Part shown: in pieces, positions 1-7,347 of the stretch
Layout: the number at the start of each line of letters is the position of its first letter
How positions within the stretch are numbered: position 1 is the stretch's first letter
Assembly (NCBI GenBank): GCA_050329835.1
Contig: JBHJOJ010000284.1
Location: 1-14,507, forward strand
Source of the DNA: JANNOG01 sp050329835
GTDB lineage: Bacteria > Actinomycetota > Actinomycetes > Actinomycetales > JBBAYJ01
Direction: 5' to 3'
Length of the DNA: 14,507 bases
Translations under genes and position numbers: made by a program
The notes under the pieces: generated by a model
The model's database searches: none
The model's input: only the letters and a program-made list of their open reading frames with translations
What the model was told of the DNA's origin: nothing

Positions 1-1
1 G

Positions 2-22
2 GGTGCCCGCGGCGCGGGCACC
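2..22 (-). terminator. GC-rich hairpin downstream of glgP
   Basis: A perfect 9-bp inverted repeat, GGTGCCCGC at 2-10 and GCGGGCACC at 14-22 with a 3-nt GGC loop. It lies 56 bases beyond the glgP stop codon. No T-run follows on either strand, so if it terminates transcription it is the U-less type common in high-GC actinobacteria. It could equally serve a gene converging from outside the window. The fold is seen directly; the terminator role is inferred. Confidence 0.45.
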
Positions 23-29
23 TCGGGCG

Positions 30-44
30 CCGCCCGCCGGGCGG
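30..44. repeat. Short GC palindrome between glgP end and hairpin
   Basis: CCGCCCG at 30-36 and CGGGCGG at 38-44 form a near-contiguous palindrome with a single central C. With realistic loop size only about 5 bp would pair in RNA. With the hairpin at 2-22 it makes a structured 3' flank for glgP. Bases 1-77 show no convincing coding sequence on either strand. Confidence 0.3.
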
Positions 45-77
45 ACTCCGGGCGCGAGGTCACGGCGGCGGTGTCCC

Positions 78-2645
78 TCACCCGGCGTTGGCGACGAGAC
101 CGAGCTCGGCCGGGTCCGCGAGAGCGGAGTGGTGCGGCAGCACCCGGACCGTGTAGCCGAACGCCCCCGTGCGGGCCAGCGGCAGCGACGCCGCGAAGCG
201 GTGGGCGCCGCCGTCCACGGCCTCGGCGTGCGCCAGGGCGAGGGTGCCGACCTCCCCGGCCAGGTCGTCGGACTCGCTGACGGTGCCGTGCACCAGCTCG
301 ACGCGCACGTCAGCCGGGTCGAGATCCCCGAGGGACACCACGGCCTCGACCGCGAGGACGTCGCCCACCTGCGGCGAGTCCCCGATCCCCTGGCCGGACA
401 CGTGGTCCACCCGGACGGCGTGCCAGCCGGCGACCACCCGCCGCTTCCAGGCCGCCAGCGCCCGGGCGCCGTCGTGGCCGGGCGTGCGGTCCAGGGCCCG
501 GGAGGCCGCGGCAGCCGGTGCGTACAGGGCCTCGACGTACTCCCGGACCATCCGCCCGGCCAACACCTTCGGACCGAGGGTGGACAGCGTGTGCCGGACC
601 ATCTGCAGCCACCGGCCCGGCAGTCCGTGCTCGTCGCGGTCGTAGAAGCGCGGCGCCACCGAGGACTCCACGAGGTCGTACAACGCCCGCGCCTCCAGGT
701 CGTCCCGGTGGTCGGGGTCGTCGACGCCGTCCGCCGTCGGGATCGCCCAGCCGTTCTGGCCGTCGAACCACTCGTCCCACCAGCCGTCGAGGATCGAGAG
801 GTTGAGGCCGCCGTTGAGCGCCGCCTTCATGCCGGAGGTCCCGCAGGCCTCGAGCGGCCGCAACGGGTTGTTGAGCCACACGTCGCAGCCCGGGTAGAGC
901 CGCCGCGCCATGGCGATGTCGTAGTTGGGCAGGAAGGCGATCCGGTGCCGGACGGCGGCGTCGTCGGCGAACCGGACCACCTGCTGGATGAGGCGCTTGC
1001 CGCCCTCGTCCGCGGGGTGGCTCTTCCCGCCGATGATGATCTGCACCGGTCGGGTCGGGTGCAGCAGCAGCGACCGCAGCCGCTCCGGATCCCGCAGCAT
1101 GAGGGTGAGCCGCTTGTAGGTCGGCACCCGCCGGGCGAAGCCGATGGTCAGCACCTCGGGGTCGAAGGCGGAGTCGATCCAGCCCAGCTCGGCGGGCGAG
1201 GCGCCGCGCTCCCGCCAGGACAGCCGCAGGCGGGCCCGGGCCCACTCGACCAGCCGCTCCCGCTGCGCGCGCCGCATCTGCCACAGCTCGGCGTCGCCGG
1301 CGCGGGCGAAGACGCCCCAGTCCTGGAGGTCACCGGGGGCGCCGGCTCCCAGCCGGGCCCCGAGGTCGATCACCCCGCGGCTGACCCAGGTCGCGGCATG
1401 GACGCCGTTGGTGATCGACGTGATGGGCGTCTCGGTGCTGTCGAAGCCCGGGTACAGGCCGCCGAACATGTCGCGGCTGACGACGCCGTGCAGCTTCGAC
1501 ACCCCGTTGGCGCGCTGGGCCAGCCGCAGCCCCATGACCGCCATGTTGAAGACGGCCGGGTCGCCACCCGGGAAGTCCTCGGCGCCGAGCGCCAGGACGT
1601 CCTTGACCTCCAGGCCGCCCAGGGCGTCGGAGTCGCCCAGGTACCCGGCGACCAGGTCGCGGTCGAACCGGTCGATCCCGGCCGGCACGGGCGTGTGGGT
1701 GGTGAAGACCGTGCCGGCGCGCACCGCCTCGACCGCCTCGGCGAACGTCAGCCCCTCGGCGACGAGCTCGCGGATGCGCTCCAGGCCGAGGAAGCCGGCG
1801 TGCCCCTCGTTGCTGTGGAAGACCTCCGGCGCCGGCGCCCCGGTGACCCGGCTGAAGGCCCGGACCGCCCGGACACCGCCGATGCCGAGCAGCATCTCCT
1901 GCTGGATCCGGTGCTCCTTGCTGCCGCCGTAGAGGCGGTCGGTGACGACGCGGGCCCGCTCGTCGTTGCTCGCGGTGTCGGAGTCGAGCAGCAGCAGCGG
2001 GATCCGGCCGACCTGCGCCCGCCACACCAGGGCGTGCAGCGTCCGGCCCTCGGGCAGGCCGACGGAGATCTCGACGGGGGTGCCGTCGGCCTCCCGCAGC
2101 AGCGACAGCGGGAGCTCGTTCGGATCGAGCACCGGGTAGGTCTCCTGCTGCCAGCCGTCCCGGGACAGGGACTGCCGGAAGTAGCCGGTCTTGTAGAACA
2201 GGCCCACCCCGACGATCGGGACCCCGAGGTCGCTGGCCGCCTTGAGGTGGTCGCCGGCGAGGATCCCCAGGCCGCCGGAGTACTGCGGCAGGGTGGCCGC
2301 GATCCCGAACTCGGGCGAGAAGTACGCCACGCCCGCCGGGGCGTCGGCGACCGACCGGTACCAGCCGGGTGTCGTGAGGTAGGCCTGGAGGTCGTCGGCT
2401 GCGGCCCGGACGCGCGACACGAAGTCGCCGTCGGCCGCGAGCCGGGTCAGTTCCTCGGGCGTCAGCATCCCGAGCAGCCGGACCGGGTCGCCGGCAGCGG
2501 CCGCCCAGCGCTCCTCGTCGATGCCGAAGAACAGGTCCCGGGTCGGCGGGTGCCAGGACCAGCGCAGGTTGAGCGCCAGCTCGCCGAGGGCCGCCAGGGG
2601 TTCCGGGAGGACTGTGCGCACGGTGAACCGGCGGATCGCTCTCAC
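78..2645 (-). CDS. glgP: Alpha-glucan (glycogen) phosphorylase GlgP, GT35
   Basis: Cytosolic PLP enzyme releasing glucose-1-phosphate from the non-reducing ends of alpha-1,4-glucan. The 855-residue product starts with the N-terminal domain of the alpha-glucan phosphorylase subfamily (DUF3417 type; LALNLRWSWHPPTRDLF in the first 40 residues). It continues with the GT35 catalytic body. The PLP-binding segment EACGTSGMKAALNGGLNLS contains the Schiff-base lysine, K607, followed by the family's WDEWFDGQNGWAI stretch. A beta-rich tail (about 735-855, near GYTVRVLPHH) is normal for the subfamily. Length matches the roughly 860-residue mycobacterial enzyme Rv1328. The GTG start (complement 2643-2645) is chosen because the N-terminal domain begins right there. 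It has no Shine-Dalgarno but a TAGGCT -10-like element 9 nt upstream, so a leaderless start is possible. The gene is divergent from glgE, as in M. tuberculosis. No truncation or frameshift seen. Confidence 0.96.
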   Translation of the reverse strand: MRAIRRFTVRTVLPEPLAALGELALNLRWSWHPPTRDLFFGIDEERWAAAAGDPVRLLGMLTPEELTRLAADGDFVSRVRAAADDLQAYLTTPGWYRSVADAPAGVAYFSPEFGIAATLPQYSGGLGILAGDHLKAASDLGVPIVGVGLFYKTGYFRQSLSRDGWQQETYPVLDPNELPLSLLREADGTPVEISVGLPEGRTLHALVWRAQVGRIPLLLLDSDTASNDERARVVTDRLYGGSKEHRIQQEMLLGIGGVRAVRAFSRVTGAPAPEVFHSNEGHAGFLGLERIRELVAEGLTFAEAVEAVRAGTVFTTHTPVPAGIDRFDRDLVAGYLGDSDALGGLEVKDVLALGAEDFPGGDPAVFNMAVMGLRLAQRANGVSKLHGVVSRDMFGGLYPGFDSTETPITSITNGVHAATWVSRGVIDLGARLGAGAPGDLQDWGVFARAGDAELWQMRRAQRERLVEWARARLRLSWRERGASPAELGWIDSAFDPEVLTIGFARRVPTYKRLTLMLRDPERLRSLLLHPTRPVQIIIGGKSHPADEGGKRLIQQVVRFADDAAVRHRIAFLPNYDIAMARRLYPGCDVWLNNPLRPLEACGTSGMKAALNGGLNLSILDGWWDEWFDGQNGWAIPTADGVDDPDHRDDLEARALYDLVESSVAPRFYDRDEHGLPGRWLQMVRHTLSTLGPKVLAGRMVREYVEALYAPAAAASRALDRTPGHDGARALAAWKRRVVAGWHAVRVDHVSGQGIGDSPQVGDVLAVEAVVSLGDLDPADVRVELVHGTVSESDDLAGEVGTLALAHAEAVDGGAHRFAASLPLARTGAFGYTVRVLPHHSALADPAELGLVANAG

Positions 2646-2654
2646 GGGAACGGA

Positions 2655-2660
2655 AGCCTA
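2655..2660 (-). promoter_or_regulatory. Candidate -10 element of glgP (leaderless)
   Basis: On the minus strand TAGGCT matches the actinobacterial TANNNT -10 consensus and ends 9 nt before the glgP GTG. That spacing would place transcription start at or very near the start codon. No convincing -35 is visible at the usual 16-19 bp. Assignment rests on position and on the same arrangement at three other genes in the window. Confidence 0.35.
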
Positions 2661-2712
2661 GGGCGCCCGGGGGGCGCCGCGGGGCGGTGTCGCCGGACCT
2701 CGTGGGACGACG

Positions 2713-2736
2713 TCGGGCGACGGCTCGGGCGACGGC
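2713..2736. repeat. 12-bp tandem repeat between glgP and glgE
   Basis: TCGGGCGACGGC occurs twice head to tail (2713-2724 and 2725-2736), followed by a further TC. A looser relative, GTGGGACGACG, precedes it at 2702-2712. Flanking this block, GCCGGACCT occurs at 2692-2700 and again at 2740-2748, 48 bp apart, which is four 12-bp steps. The block lies in the middle of the 142-bp divergent promoter region, a natural place for an operator shared by both genes. No regulator is identified. Confidence 0.55.
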
Positions 2737-2774
2737 TCTGCCGGACCTTCGCTGCGGACGGGCTCCGCCTTGGC

Positions 2775-2780
2775 TACGGT
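2775..2780 (+). promoter_or_regulatory. Candidate -10 element of glgE (leaderless)
   Basis: TACGGT fits TANNNT and ends 7 nt before the GTG at 2788, the spacing expected when the start codon is the transcription start. The best -35 at 17 bp (CTGCGG, 2752-2757) is poor. If correct, this element excludes the upstream in-frame TTG at 2770 as a start, because that codon would not be transcribed. Confidence 0.4.
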
Positions 2781-2787
2781 CGCCCTC

Positions 2788-4923
2788 GTGGGCACGAAGC
2801 AGCCGTACCCGTCCGCCCGTCCCGTGCTGGCCGCGGTGACCTCGGCCACCGCCCCCGGATCCGCCGCACCTGCGGCGCCGGCCACCGAGCGCCCGGTGGC
2901 CGGTCACCGGCCGGGCATCCCGGCGACCGCGGTCGGCCGCATCCCGGTGATCGGGGTGACCCCCGACGTGGACGGCGGGCGCTGGCCGGCCCGGGCCGTG
3001 GTCGGCGAGGCGGTGCCGGTGCGGGCGACGGTGTTCCGGGACGGCCACGACGCCGTGGCGGCGACCGCCGTGCTGCGCCGGCCGGACGGCACCGAGCACT
3101 CGCGGTCCCGGATGACCTCGCTGGGGCCGGGCCTCGACCGGTACGAGGCGTACCTGGTCCCGGACGAGCCCGGATCGTGGACCTTCACGGTCGAGGGCTG
3201 GGCCGACGGGTACGAGACCTGGCGGCACGCCGCGGAGATCAAGGTCCCGGCGGGCCTGGACGTCGAGCTCGTGCTCGCCGAGGGCGCCGCCGTGCTCCGC
3301 CGGGCGTGGGCCGGGCTGCCGGCCGGCGAGGCCGCTGCCGACGCGGCCCGGCGGGTGCTGTCGGACGCGGTGCGGGCCCTGCGGGACACCTCGGCGGACC
3401 CGCTCGCCCGCCTCGGCGTGGCGACCGGGGCCGACGTGCTCGCCGCCCTCGACCGGTTCCCGCTGCGGGACCTCGTGACCGGGGGCCCGGTCCGCTGTCT
3501 GCGGGTGGAGCGGGAACGGGCGCTGGTCAGCGCCTGGTACGAGATGTTCCCGCGCAGCGAGGGCGCCCACTGGGACACCGCCGCCGGGCGGTGGGTGTCG
3601 GGGACCTTCCGCACCGCGGCCGACCGGCTGCCCGCCGTCGCGGCGATGGGCTTCGACGTCGTGTACCTGCCGCCGGTGCACCCCATCGGCCGGGTGAACC
3701 GGAAGGGCCCGAACAACAGCCTGCAGGCCGGGCCGACGGACCCGGGCTCGCCCTGGGCGATCGGCTCCGCCGAGGGGGGCCACGACGCCATCCACCCCGA
3801 CCTCGGGGACGCCGAGGACTTCGCCTGGTTCGTCGAGCGGGCCCGGGAGGCCGGCCTCGAGGTCGCCCTCGACCTGGCCCTGCAGTGCGCCCCGGACCAC
3901 CCGTGGGCCGCCGAGCACCCCGAGTGGTTCACCGTCCGGGTCGACGGCTCCATCGCCTACGCCGAGAACCCGCCGAAGCGGTACCAGGACATCTACCCGC
4001 TGAACTTCGACGTCGACCCGGCCGGTCTCTACGCCGAGGTGCGGCGGATCGTCGAATTGTGGATCTCGCGCGGGGTGACGGTGTTCCGGGTCGACAACCC
4101 GCACACCAAGCCGGTGGAGTTCTGGGAGTGGCTCATCGCCTCGGTCAACGCCGAGCACCCCGAGGTGATCTTCCTGGCCGAGGCGTTCACCCGGCCCGCG
4201 ATGATGGCGACGCTGGCCAAGGTCGGCTTCCAGCAGTCCTACACGTACTTCACGTGGCGGAACTCCAAGGCCGAGCTCATCGAGTACCTCACCGAGCTGA
4301 GCGGGGACAAGGCCGACTACATGCGGCCCAACTTCTGGCCCAACACCCCCGACATCCTGCACGCCTCCCTGCAGCAGGGCGGCCCGCCGGCCTTCAAGCT
4401 GCGGGCCGTGCTCGCCTCCACCATGGCGCCCTCGTGGGGCATGTACGCGGGATACGAGCTGTGCGAGCACGTGCCGCGCCCCGGCGCGGAGGAGTACCTG
4501 GACAACGAGAAGTACCAGTACCGCCCGCGCGACTGGGAGGGCGCCGAGCGCGAGGGCCGTTCGCTCGCCCCGTTCGTCGCGCGCCTCAACACGATCCGCC
4601 GCGAGCACCCGGCCCTGCAGCGGCTGCGGAACATCGTCTTCCACCCGACGTCCGACGACGCGGTCATCGCCTACTCCAAGCACCTGCCGGCGGCGCACTC
4701 GCCGACCGGGCGCGAGGACACGGTGCTGATCGTCGTCAACCTCGACCCGCACGCGGTCAAGGAGACGATGGTCTACGTCGACCCCGCGGCGTTCGGGCGA
4801 CCGTCCGACCAGCCGTACACCGTCGTGGACCTGCTGACGGGCCAGGCGTGGACCTGGGGGCGGGACAACTACGTCCGGCTGGACCCGTTCCACGAGCCGG
4901 CGCACGTCTTCCACGTGCGCTGA
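2788..4923 (+). CDS. glgE: GlgE, alpha-1,4-glucan:maltose-1-phosphate maltosyltransferase (GH13_3)
   Basis: Transfers maltosyl units from alpha-maltose-1-phosphate to the non-reducing end of alpha-1,4-glucan, releasing phosphate. The family start GRIPVIGVTPDVDGG is followed by the N-terminal beta domain and a GH13 barrel. Counting from the in-frame TTG at 2770, the nucleophile is D442 in FRVDNPHTKP, the acid/base is E471 in FLAEAFTRP, and the third acid is D528 in FWPNTPDIL. Their spacings (29 and 57) equal those I recall for Streptomyces coelicolor GlgE (D394, E423, D480). The start is uncertain. No Shine-Dalgarno precedes TTG 2770 or GTG 2788, 2824, 2836 or 2896. GTG 2788 is preferred because of the TACGGT element 7 nt before it. 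From there the protein has about 50 Ala/Pro-rich residues before the conserved domain. It heads a two-gene unit with mak, 10 bp downstream. Confidence 0.95.
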   Translation: MGTKQPYPSARPVLAAVTSATAPGSAAPAAPATERPVAGHRPGIPATAVGRIPVIGVTPDVDGGRWPARAVVGEAVPVRATVFRDGHDAVAATAVLRRPDGTEHSRSRMTSLGPGLDRYEAYLVPDEPGSWTFTVEGWADGYETWRHAAEIKVPAGLDVELVLAEGAAVLRRAWAGLPAGEAAADAARRVLSDAVRALRDTSADPLARLGVATGADVLAALDRFPLRDLVTGGPVRCLRVERERALVSAWYEMFPRSEGAHWDTAAGRWVSGTFRTAADRLPAVAAMGFDVVYLPPVHPIGRVNRKGPNNSLQAGPTDPGSPWAIGSAEGGHDAIHPDLGDAEDFAWFVERAREAGLEVALDLALQCAPDHPWAAEHPEWFTVRVDGSIAYAENPPKRYQDIYPLNFDVDPAGLYAEVRRIVELWISRGVTVFRVDNPHTKPVEFWEWLIASVNAEHPEVIFLAEAFTRPAMMATLAKVGFQQSYTYFTWRNSKAELIEYLTELSGDKADYMRPNFWPNTPDILHASLQQGGPPAFKLRAVLASTMAPSWGMYAGYELCEHVPRPGAEEYLDNEKYQYRPRDWEGAEREGRSLAPFVARLNTIRREHPALQRLRNIVFHPTSDDAVIAYSKHLPAAHSPTGREDTVLIVVNLDPHAVKETMVYVDPAAFGRPSDQPYTVVDLLTGQAWTWGRDNYVRLDPFHEPAHVFHVR

Positions 4924-4928
4924 GGAGG
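4923..4928 (+). promoter_or_regulatory. Ribosome binding site of mak
   Basis: AGGAGG at 4923-4928, overlapping the last base of the glgE stop codon, lies 5 nt before GTG 4934. It fixes the mak start and indicates co-translation with glgE from one mRNA. It contrasts with the starts of glgP, glgE, the response regulator and glgB, which have no such site. Confidence 0.85.
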
Positions 4929-4933
4929 ACCAC

Positions 4934-6364
4934 GTGAGCGTCCCGGCGCCGGCGGCCGCACCGCTGGAGTCCCTGCTCGCCCGGTGGCTGCCCGGGCGCC
5001 GATGGTACCCGGCGAAGGGGCGCGCGGTCGCGGTCCGGGTGGTGGCCGACCTGCGGCTGCCGTCGTCCGAGGACGCCGAGGTCCGGGTGCTCGTCGTGGA
5101 CCTCCACGCCGGCTCGGCGGACGCCGGGCCGGCCCCGGACGTCACCGACGAGGCGGTGCACGTCCAGGTCCCCGTGGTGCTGCGGCGCGCCGCCCCCGGC
5201 GGCGCCGGGCCGGAGGTGCCGTCCGCCGCCGTGATCGGCACGCTGGCGTCCCCGGCGGGCGCGGTGCGCGTGCACGACGCCGCCCACGACCCGGCGTACG
5301 CCGCCGCCCTCCTCACCCTGCTGGCGGAGCCGGCCTCGCTGCGGTCGGCCTCCGGCTGGGTGCGGTCGGTGCCGGGACCGGCGGCGCCCCGGCGGCGGCG
5401 TACCGCCGCGCCGCCGGCCCGCGTCCTCACCGGCGAGCAGTCCAACACCTCCGTCATCATCGAGCCGGAGGGCCAGCCGCCGCTCATCGTCAAGGTGTTC
5501 CGGACCCTGCAGGCGGGCGACAACCCCGACGTCGTCCTCCAGACCGCGCTCGCCGAGGCCGGGTCCGAGCGGGTGGCGCCGCCCGCGGGGCACCTGCGCG
5601 CCGGCTGGGTCGGTCACCACGGCGAGGAGATGGTCGCGGACCTGGCGTTCGGCTCGCGCTTCCTGCCGTCCTCGCCCGACGCCTGGCGGACGGCCACCGC
5701 CGCCCTGGCCGAGCGGGTGCCGTTCGGGACCGAGGCTCGCGAGCTGGGGGCGGCGACCGCCGAGGTGCACCGGGTGCTGGCCGGGGCGCTGCCCGTCGAG
5801 CCCGCGGGTCCCGTGCTGCTGGCCCGGTTGGCCGACTCGCTCGCCGCCCGGGTGCGCTGGGCGGTCACCGCCGTGCCCGAGCTGGCGGACGTGGCGACGG
5901 CGGCGACCGACGTCGTGCACCGGGTCCGGTTGCCGACGCGGGCGCCCGACTGGCAGCGGATCCACGGCGACCTGCACCTGGGGCAGGTGCTGCGCCCGCC
6001 CGGCCGCGGCTGGGTGCTGCTGGACTTCGAGGGCGAGCCGCTGCGCCCGCTGTCCGAGCGGACCGCGCTCGACACCCCGCTGCGGGACGTCGCGAGCATG
6101 CTGCGGTCGTTCGACTACGCGGCCGGCCGGGCGGCGTCGGGACCGGGTGAGGACGCGGCGGCTGCCCGCGCGTGGGCGGCGTCGGCCCGCGAGGCGTTCT
6201 GCGACGGCTACGCCGCGGTCGCGGGCGACGACCCGCGCGGGCACGCGGTGCTGCTGCGGGCCCTGGAGCTGGAGAAGGCCCTGTACGAGGTCGTGTACGA
6301 GACCCGCAACCGGCCCGACTGGGTCGGCGTGCCGCTGGCCGCAGTGCGCCGGCTCACGACCTGA
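4934..6364 (+). CDS. mak: Maltokinase (Mak/Pep2)
   Basis: ATP-dependent cytosolic kinase converting maltose to maltose-1-phosphate, the GlgE substrate. The 476-residue product opens with the maltokinase cap-domain signature LARWLPGRRWYPAKGR. In the C-terminal lobe of the aminoglycoside-phosphotransferase fold it has IHGDLHLGQVL, with catalytic base D346, then VLLDFEGEPLRP, with metal-binding D364. The length is close to known maltokinases (about 455). The GTG start is set by the AGGAGG site overlapping the end of glgE. The 10-bp spacing argues for one operon and so for supply of maltose-1-phosphate to the enzyme encoded next door. No trehalose synthase gene or TreS-Mak fusion is present in the window. 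Glucosamine kinases share the fold, but the DFEGEP motif and the context favour maltokinase. Confidence 0.92.
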   Translation: MSVPAPAAAPLESLLARWLPGRRWYPAKGRAVAVRVVADLRLPSSEDAEVRVLVVDLHAGSADAGPAPDVTDEAVHVQVPVVLRRAAPGGAGPEVPSAAVIGTLASPAGAVRVHDAAHDPAYAAALLTLLAEPASLRSASGWVRSVPGPAAPRRRRTAAPPARVLTGEQSNTSVIIEPEGQPPLIVKVFRTLQAGDNPDVVLQTALAEAGSERVAPPAGHLRAGWVGHHGEEMVADLAFGSRFLPSSPDAWRTATAALAERVPFGTEARELGAATAEVHRVLAGALPVEPAGPVLLARLADSLAARVRWAVTAVPELADVATAATDVVHRVRLPTRAPDWQRIHGDLHLGQVLRPPGRGWVLLDFEGEPLRPLSERTALDTPLRDVASMLRSFDYAAGRAASGPGEDAAAARAWAASAREAFCDGYAAVAGDDPRGHAVLLRALELEKALYEVVYETRNRPDWVGVPLAAVRRLTT

Positions 6365-6365
6365 G

Positions 6366-6383
6366 GGCGGGAGCCGGCCCGCC
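6366..6383 (+). terminator. Weak hairpin after mak
   Basis: GGCGGG at 6366-6371 pairs with CCCGCC at 6378-6383 around a 6-nt loop, beginning 2 nt after the mak stop codon. It has only six base pairs and no T-run, so termination is uncertain. It may mark the end of the glgE-mak unit, which would fit the following gene having its own upstream region. Confidence 0.3.
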
Positions 6384-6433
6384 GCATCCCTTACCGAACC
6401 CGAACATCGCGCTGGCCGGGGGCTGACACGGTT

Positions 6434-6453
6434 CCAGGATTCTCGAATCCAGG
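6434..6453. promoter_or_regulatory. 20-bp near-perfect palindrome, candidate operator
   Basis: CCAGGATTC at 6434-6442, TC, then GAATCCAGG at 6445-6453. The arms match at eight of nine positions (only the A/A pair fails), and the core GGATTC-TC-GAATCC is perfect. It is notably AT-containing for this genome. It starts 48 bp before the secreted-protein gene at 6482, and a CTGACA (6423-6428) resembling a -35 lies just upstream. It looks like a binding site for a dimeric regulator. The regulator is unknown. Confidence 0.45.
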
Positions 6454-6481
6454 CCCGACCGGGCCGGGACCGAAGGAGACC

Positions 6482-6946
6482 ATGATGCGACCGATGCCCC
6501 TGCGCCCCCTGTCGACCACGGCGGCCGCCGTCCTCTCGGCCGGGCTGCTCGCCGTGGGAGCACTGGCCATGCCGGCCGCGGTGGCCGGGACCACCGACGA
6601 CTCCGCGGCGGAGACCGGGTCGGACACCGAACCGGACGGCGACTCGGAGGACGGCGGCGACGGGGGTCTGCTGCGCGAGCGGGCGGACGTGGCCTGCGCC
6701 CGTGTCCCGAACGTCGTGACCCGGACCGAGAACCTCCAGGAGCGCCTCGCCGGGGACGCCTCCACCCGCGGCTCCCTGGCCTGGCTGGAGGCCAGGGCCG
6801 AGCAGGCCGAGGAGCGCGGCCGCGACGAGGCGGCCACGGCGCTGCGCAACCGGCTGGAGGTCCGGACCGAGCTCGTCGACCTGCTCCCGCTGCGGCTGGA
6901 GGCCCTGGTCGACGCGGAGGCCGCGTGCGAGGAGGCCGGCCTGTGA
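6482..6946 (+). CDS. Secreted small helical protein with paired cysteines (unrecognised)
   Basis: I do not recognise a named family. The 154-residue product has a Sec-type signal peptide: basic start (MMRPMPLRPL), hydrophobic core about 12-29, and a likely cleavage site after AVAG or nearby, about residue 36. A disordered acidic Asp/Glu/Ser/Gly linker (about 37-62) follows. The rest (65-152) is predicted helical and charged, with coiled-coil-like stretches. It contains exactly two cysteines, C72 and C149, placed at the two ends of the helical part as if to close a helical hairpin by a disulfide. A GGAG (6475-6478) precedes tandem ATGs at 6482 and 6485. The second has the more usual spacing of 6 nt. 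Its stop overlaps the start of the following lipoprotein gene, so the two are probably made together and may act together outside the membrane. Confidence 0.75.
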   Translation: MMRPMPLRPLSTTAAAVLSAGLLAVGALAMPAAVAGTTDDSAAETGSDTEPDGDSEDGGDGGLLRERADVACARVPNVVTRTENLQERLAGDASTRGSLAWLEARAEQAEERGRDEAATALRNRLEVRTELVDLLPLRLEALVDAEAACEEAGL

Positions 6947-7236
6947 GGGCACCTGCCGCGGCCCTGGCGGCCGTCCTCCTGGCTCTGACCGTGGGTGGCT
7001 GCGGGTTCGCCGAGCGGCGGGAGGCGCGGCAGGCGGACGACGCCGGGGTCGTGACCGACGGCGAGGCCCCGGCTCCGGAGGAGGGCGGCGCGGACTCCGA
7101 CGGCGGGGACTCGCCCGAGGAGATCGTGGAGACCGACGGACTGACCGAGGAGGAGGTCATCGAGATCGAGACCGCCCTCATCGACGCCGAGGCCGTCCTC
7201 GCCAGTCTCGAGGCCGAACTGGCCGAGGACGAGTAG
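6943..7236 (+). CDS. Small acidic lipoprotein, coupled to upstream secreted protein
   Basis: The GTG start at 6943 overlaps the upstream TGA (GTGA), with a GAGGAGG site at 6929-6935, so translation is coupled. The 97-residue product begins with a short basic residue and a hydrophobic stretch (about 4-17) ending in the lipobox VGGC. C20 would be the lipidated residue, placing the protein on the outer face of the cytoplasmic membrane. The mature part is extremely acidic: by my count 27 Asp/Glu against 3 Arg in 78 residues. It has a disordered first half and one predicted amphipathic helix at the end (LTEEEVIEIETALIDAEAV and on). No catalytic motif is visible. Possible roles are a membrane anchor for the partner encoded at 6482 or a cation-binding surface; neither is shown by the sequence. 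An upstream in-frame start at 6925 would be too early for the signal sequence. Confidence 0.72.
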   Translation: MRAPAAALAAVLLALTVGGCGFAERREARQADDAGVVTDGEAPAPEEGGADSDGGDSPEEIVETDGLTEEEVIEIETALIDAEAVLASLEAELAEDE

Positions 7237-7295
7237 CCGGCCGACTGCTCCTCGATGACGTTCGCGACCCCCGCGATGGCAGATCCTTCGTGGGT

Positions 7296-7326
7296 TGGCC
7301 ATGCCGGACGACGACCGGCGAGGCCA
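7296..7326 (+). terminator. Two-part hairpin after the lipoprotein gene
   Basis: TGGCC (7296-7300) pairs with GGCCA (7322-7326), and GCCGG (7303-7307) with CCGGC (7315-7319). A 2x2 internal mismatch separates the helices, and the loop has 7 nt. It begins 60 bases after the lipoprotein stop. Bases 7237-7347 show no convincing coding sequence, and this is the only structure found there. The terminator role is inferred. Confidence 0.35.
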
Positions 7327-7347
7327 TCGCGCCCTACTGCCCGGTGG

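Noticed and set aside
3..4937. A 1644-codon open frame on the plus strand, antisense to glgP and out of frame with glgE
   Set aside because: Its translation is low-complexity Arg/Pro/Gly/Val sequence with no domain. It is open only because high GC content removes stop codons, and it overlaps two well-supported enzymes.
1330..5523. A 1397-codon open frame on the minus strand
   Set aside because: It is a composition shadow overlapping glgP in another frame and antisense to glgE and mak, with no recognisable domain.
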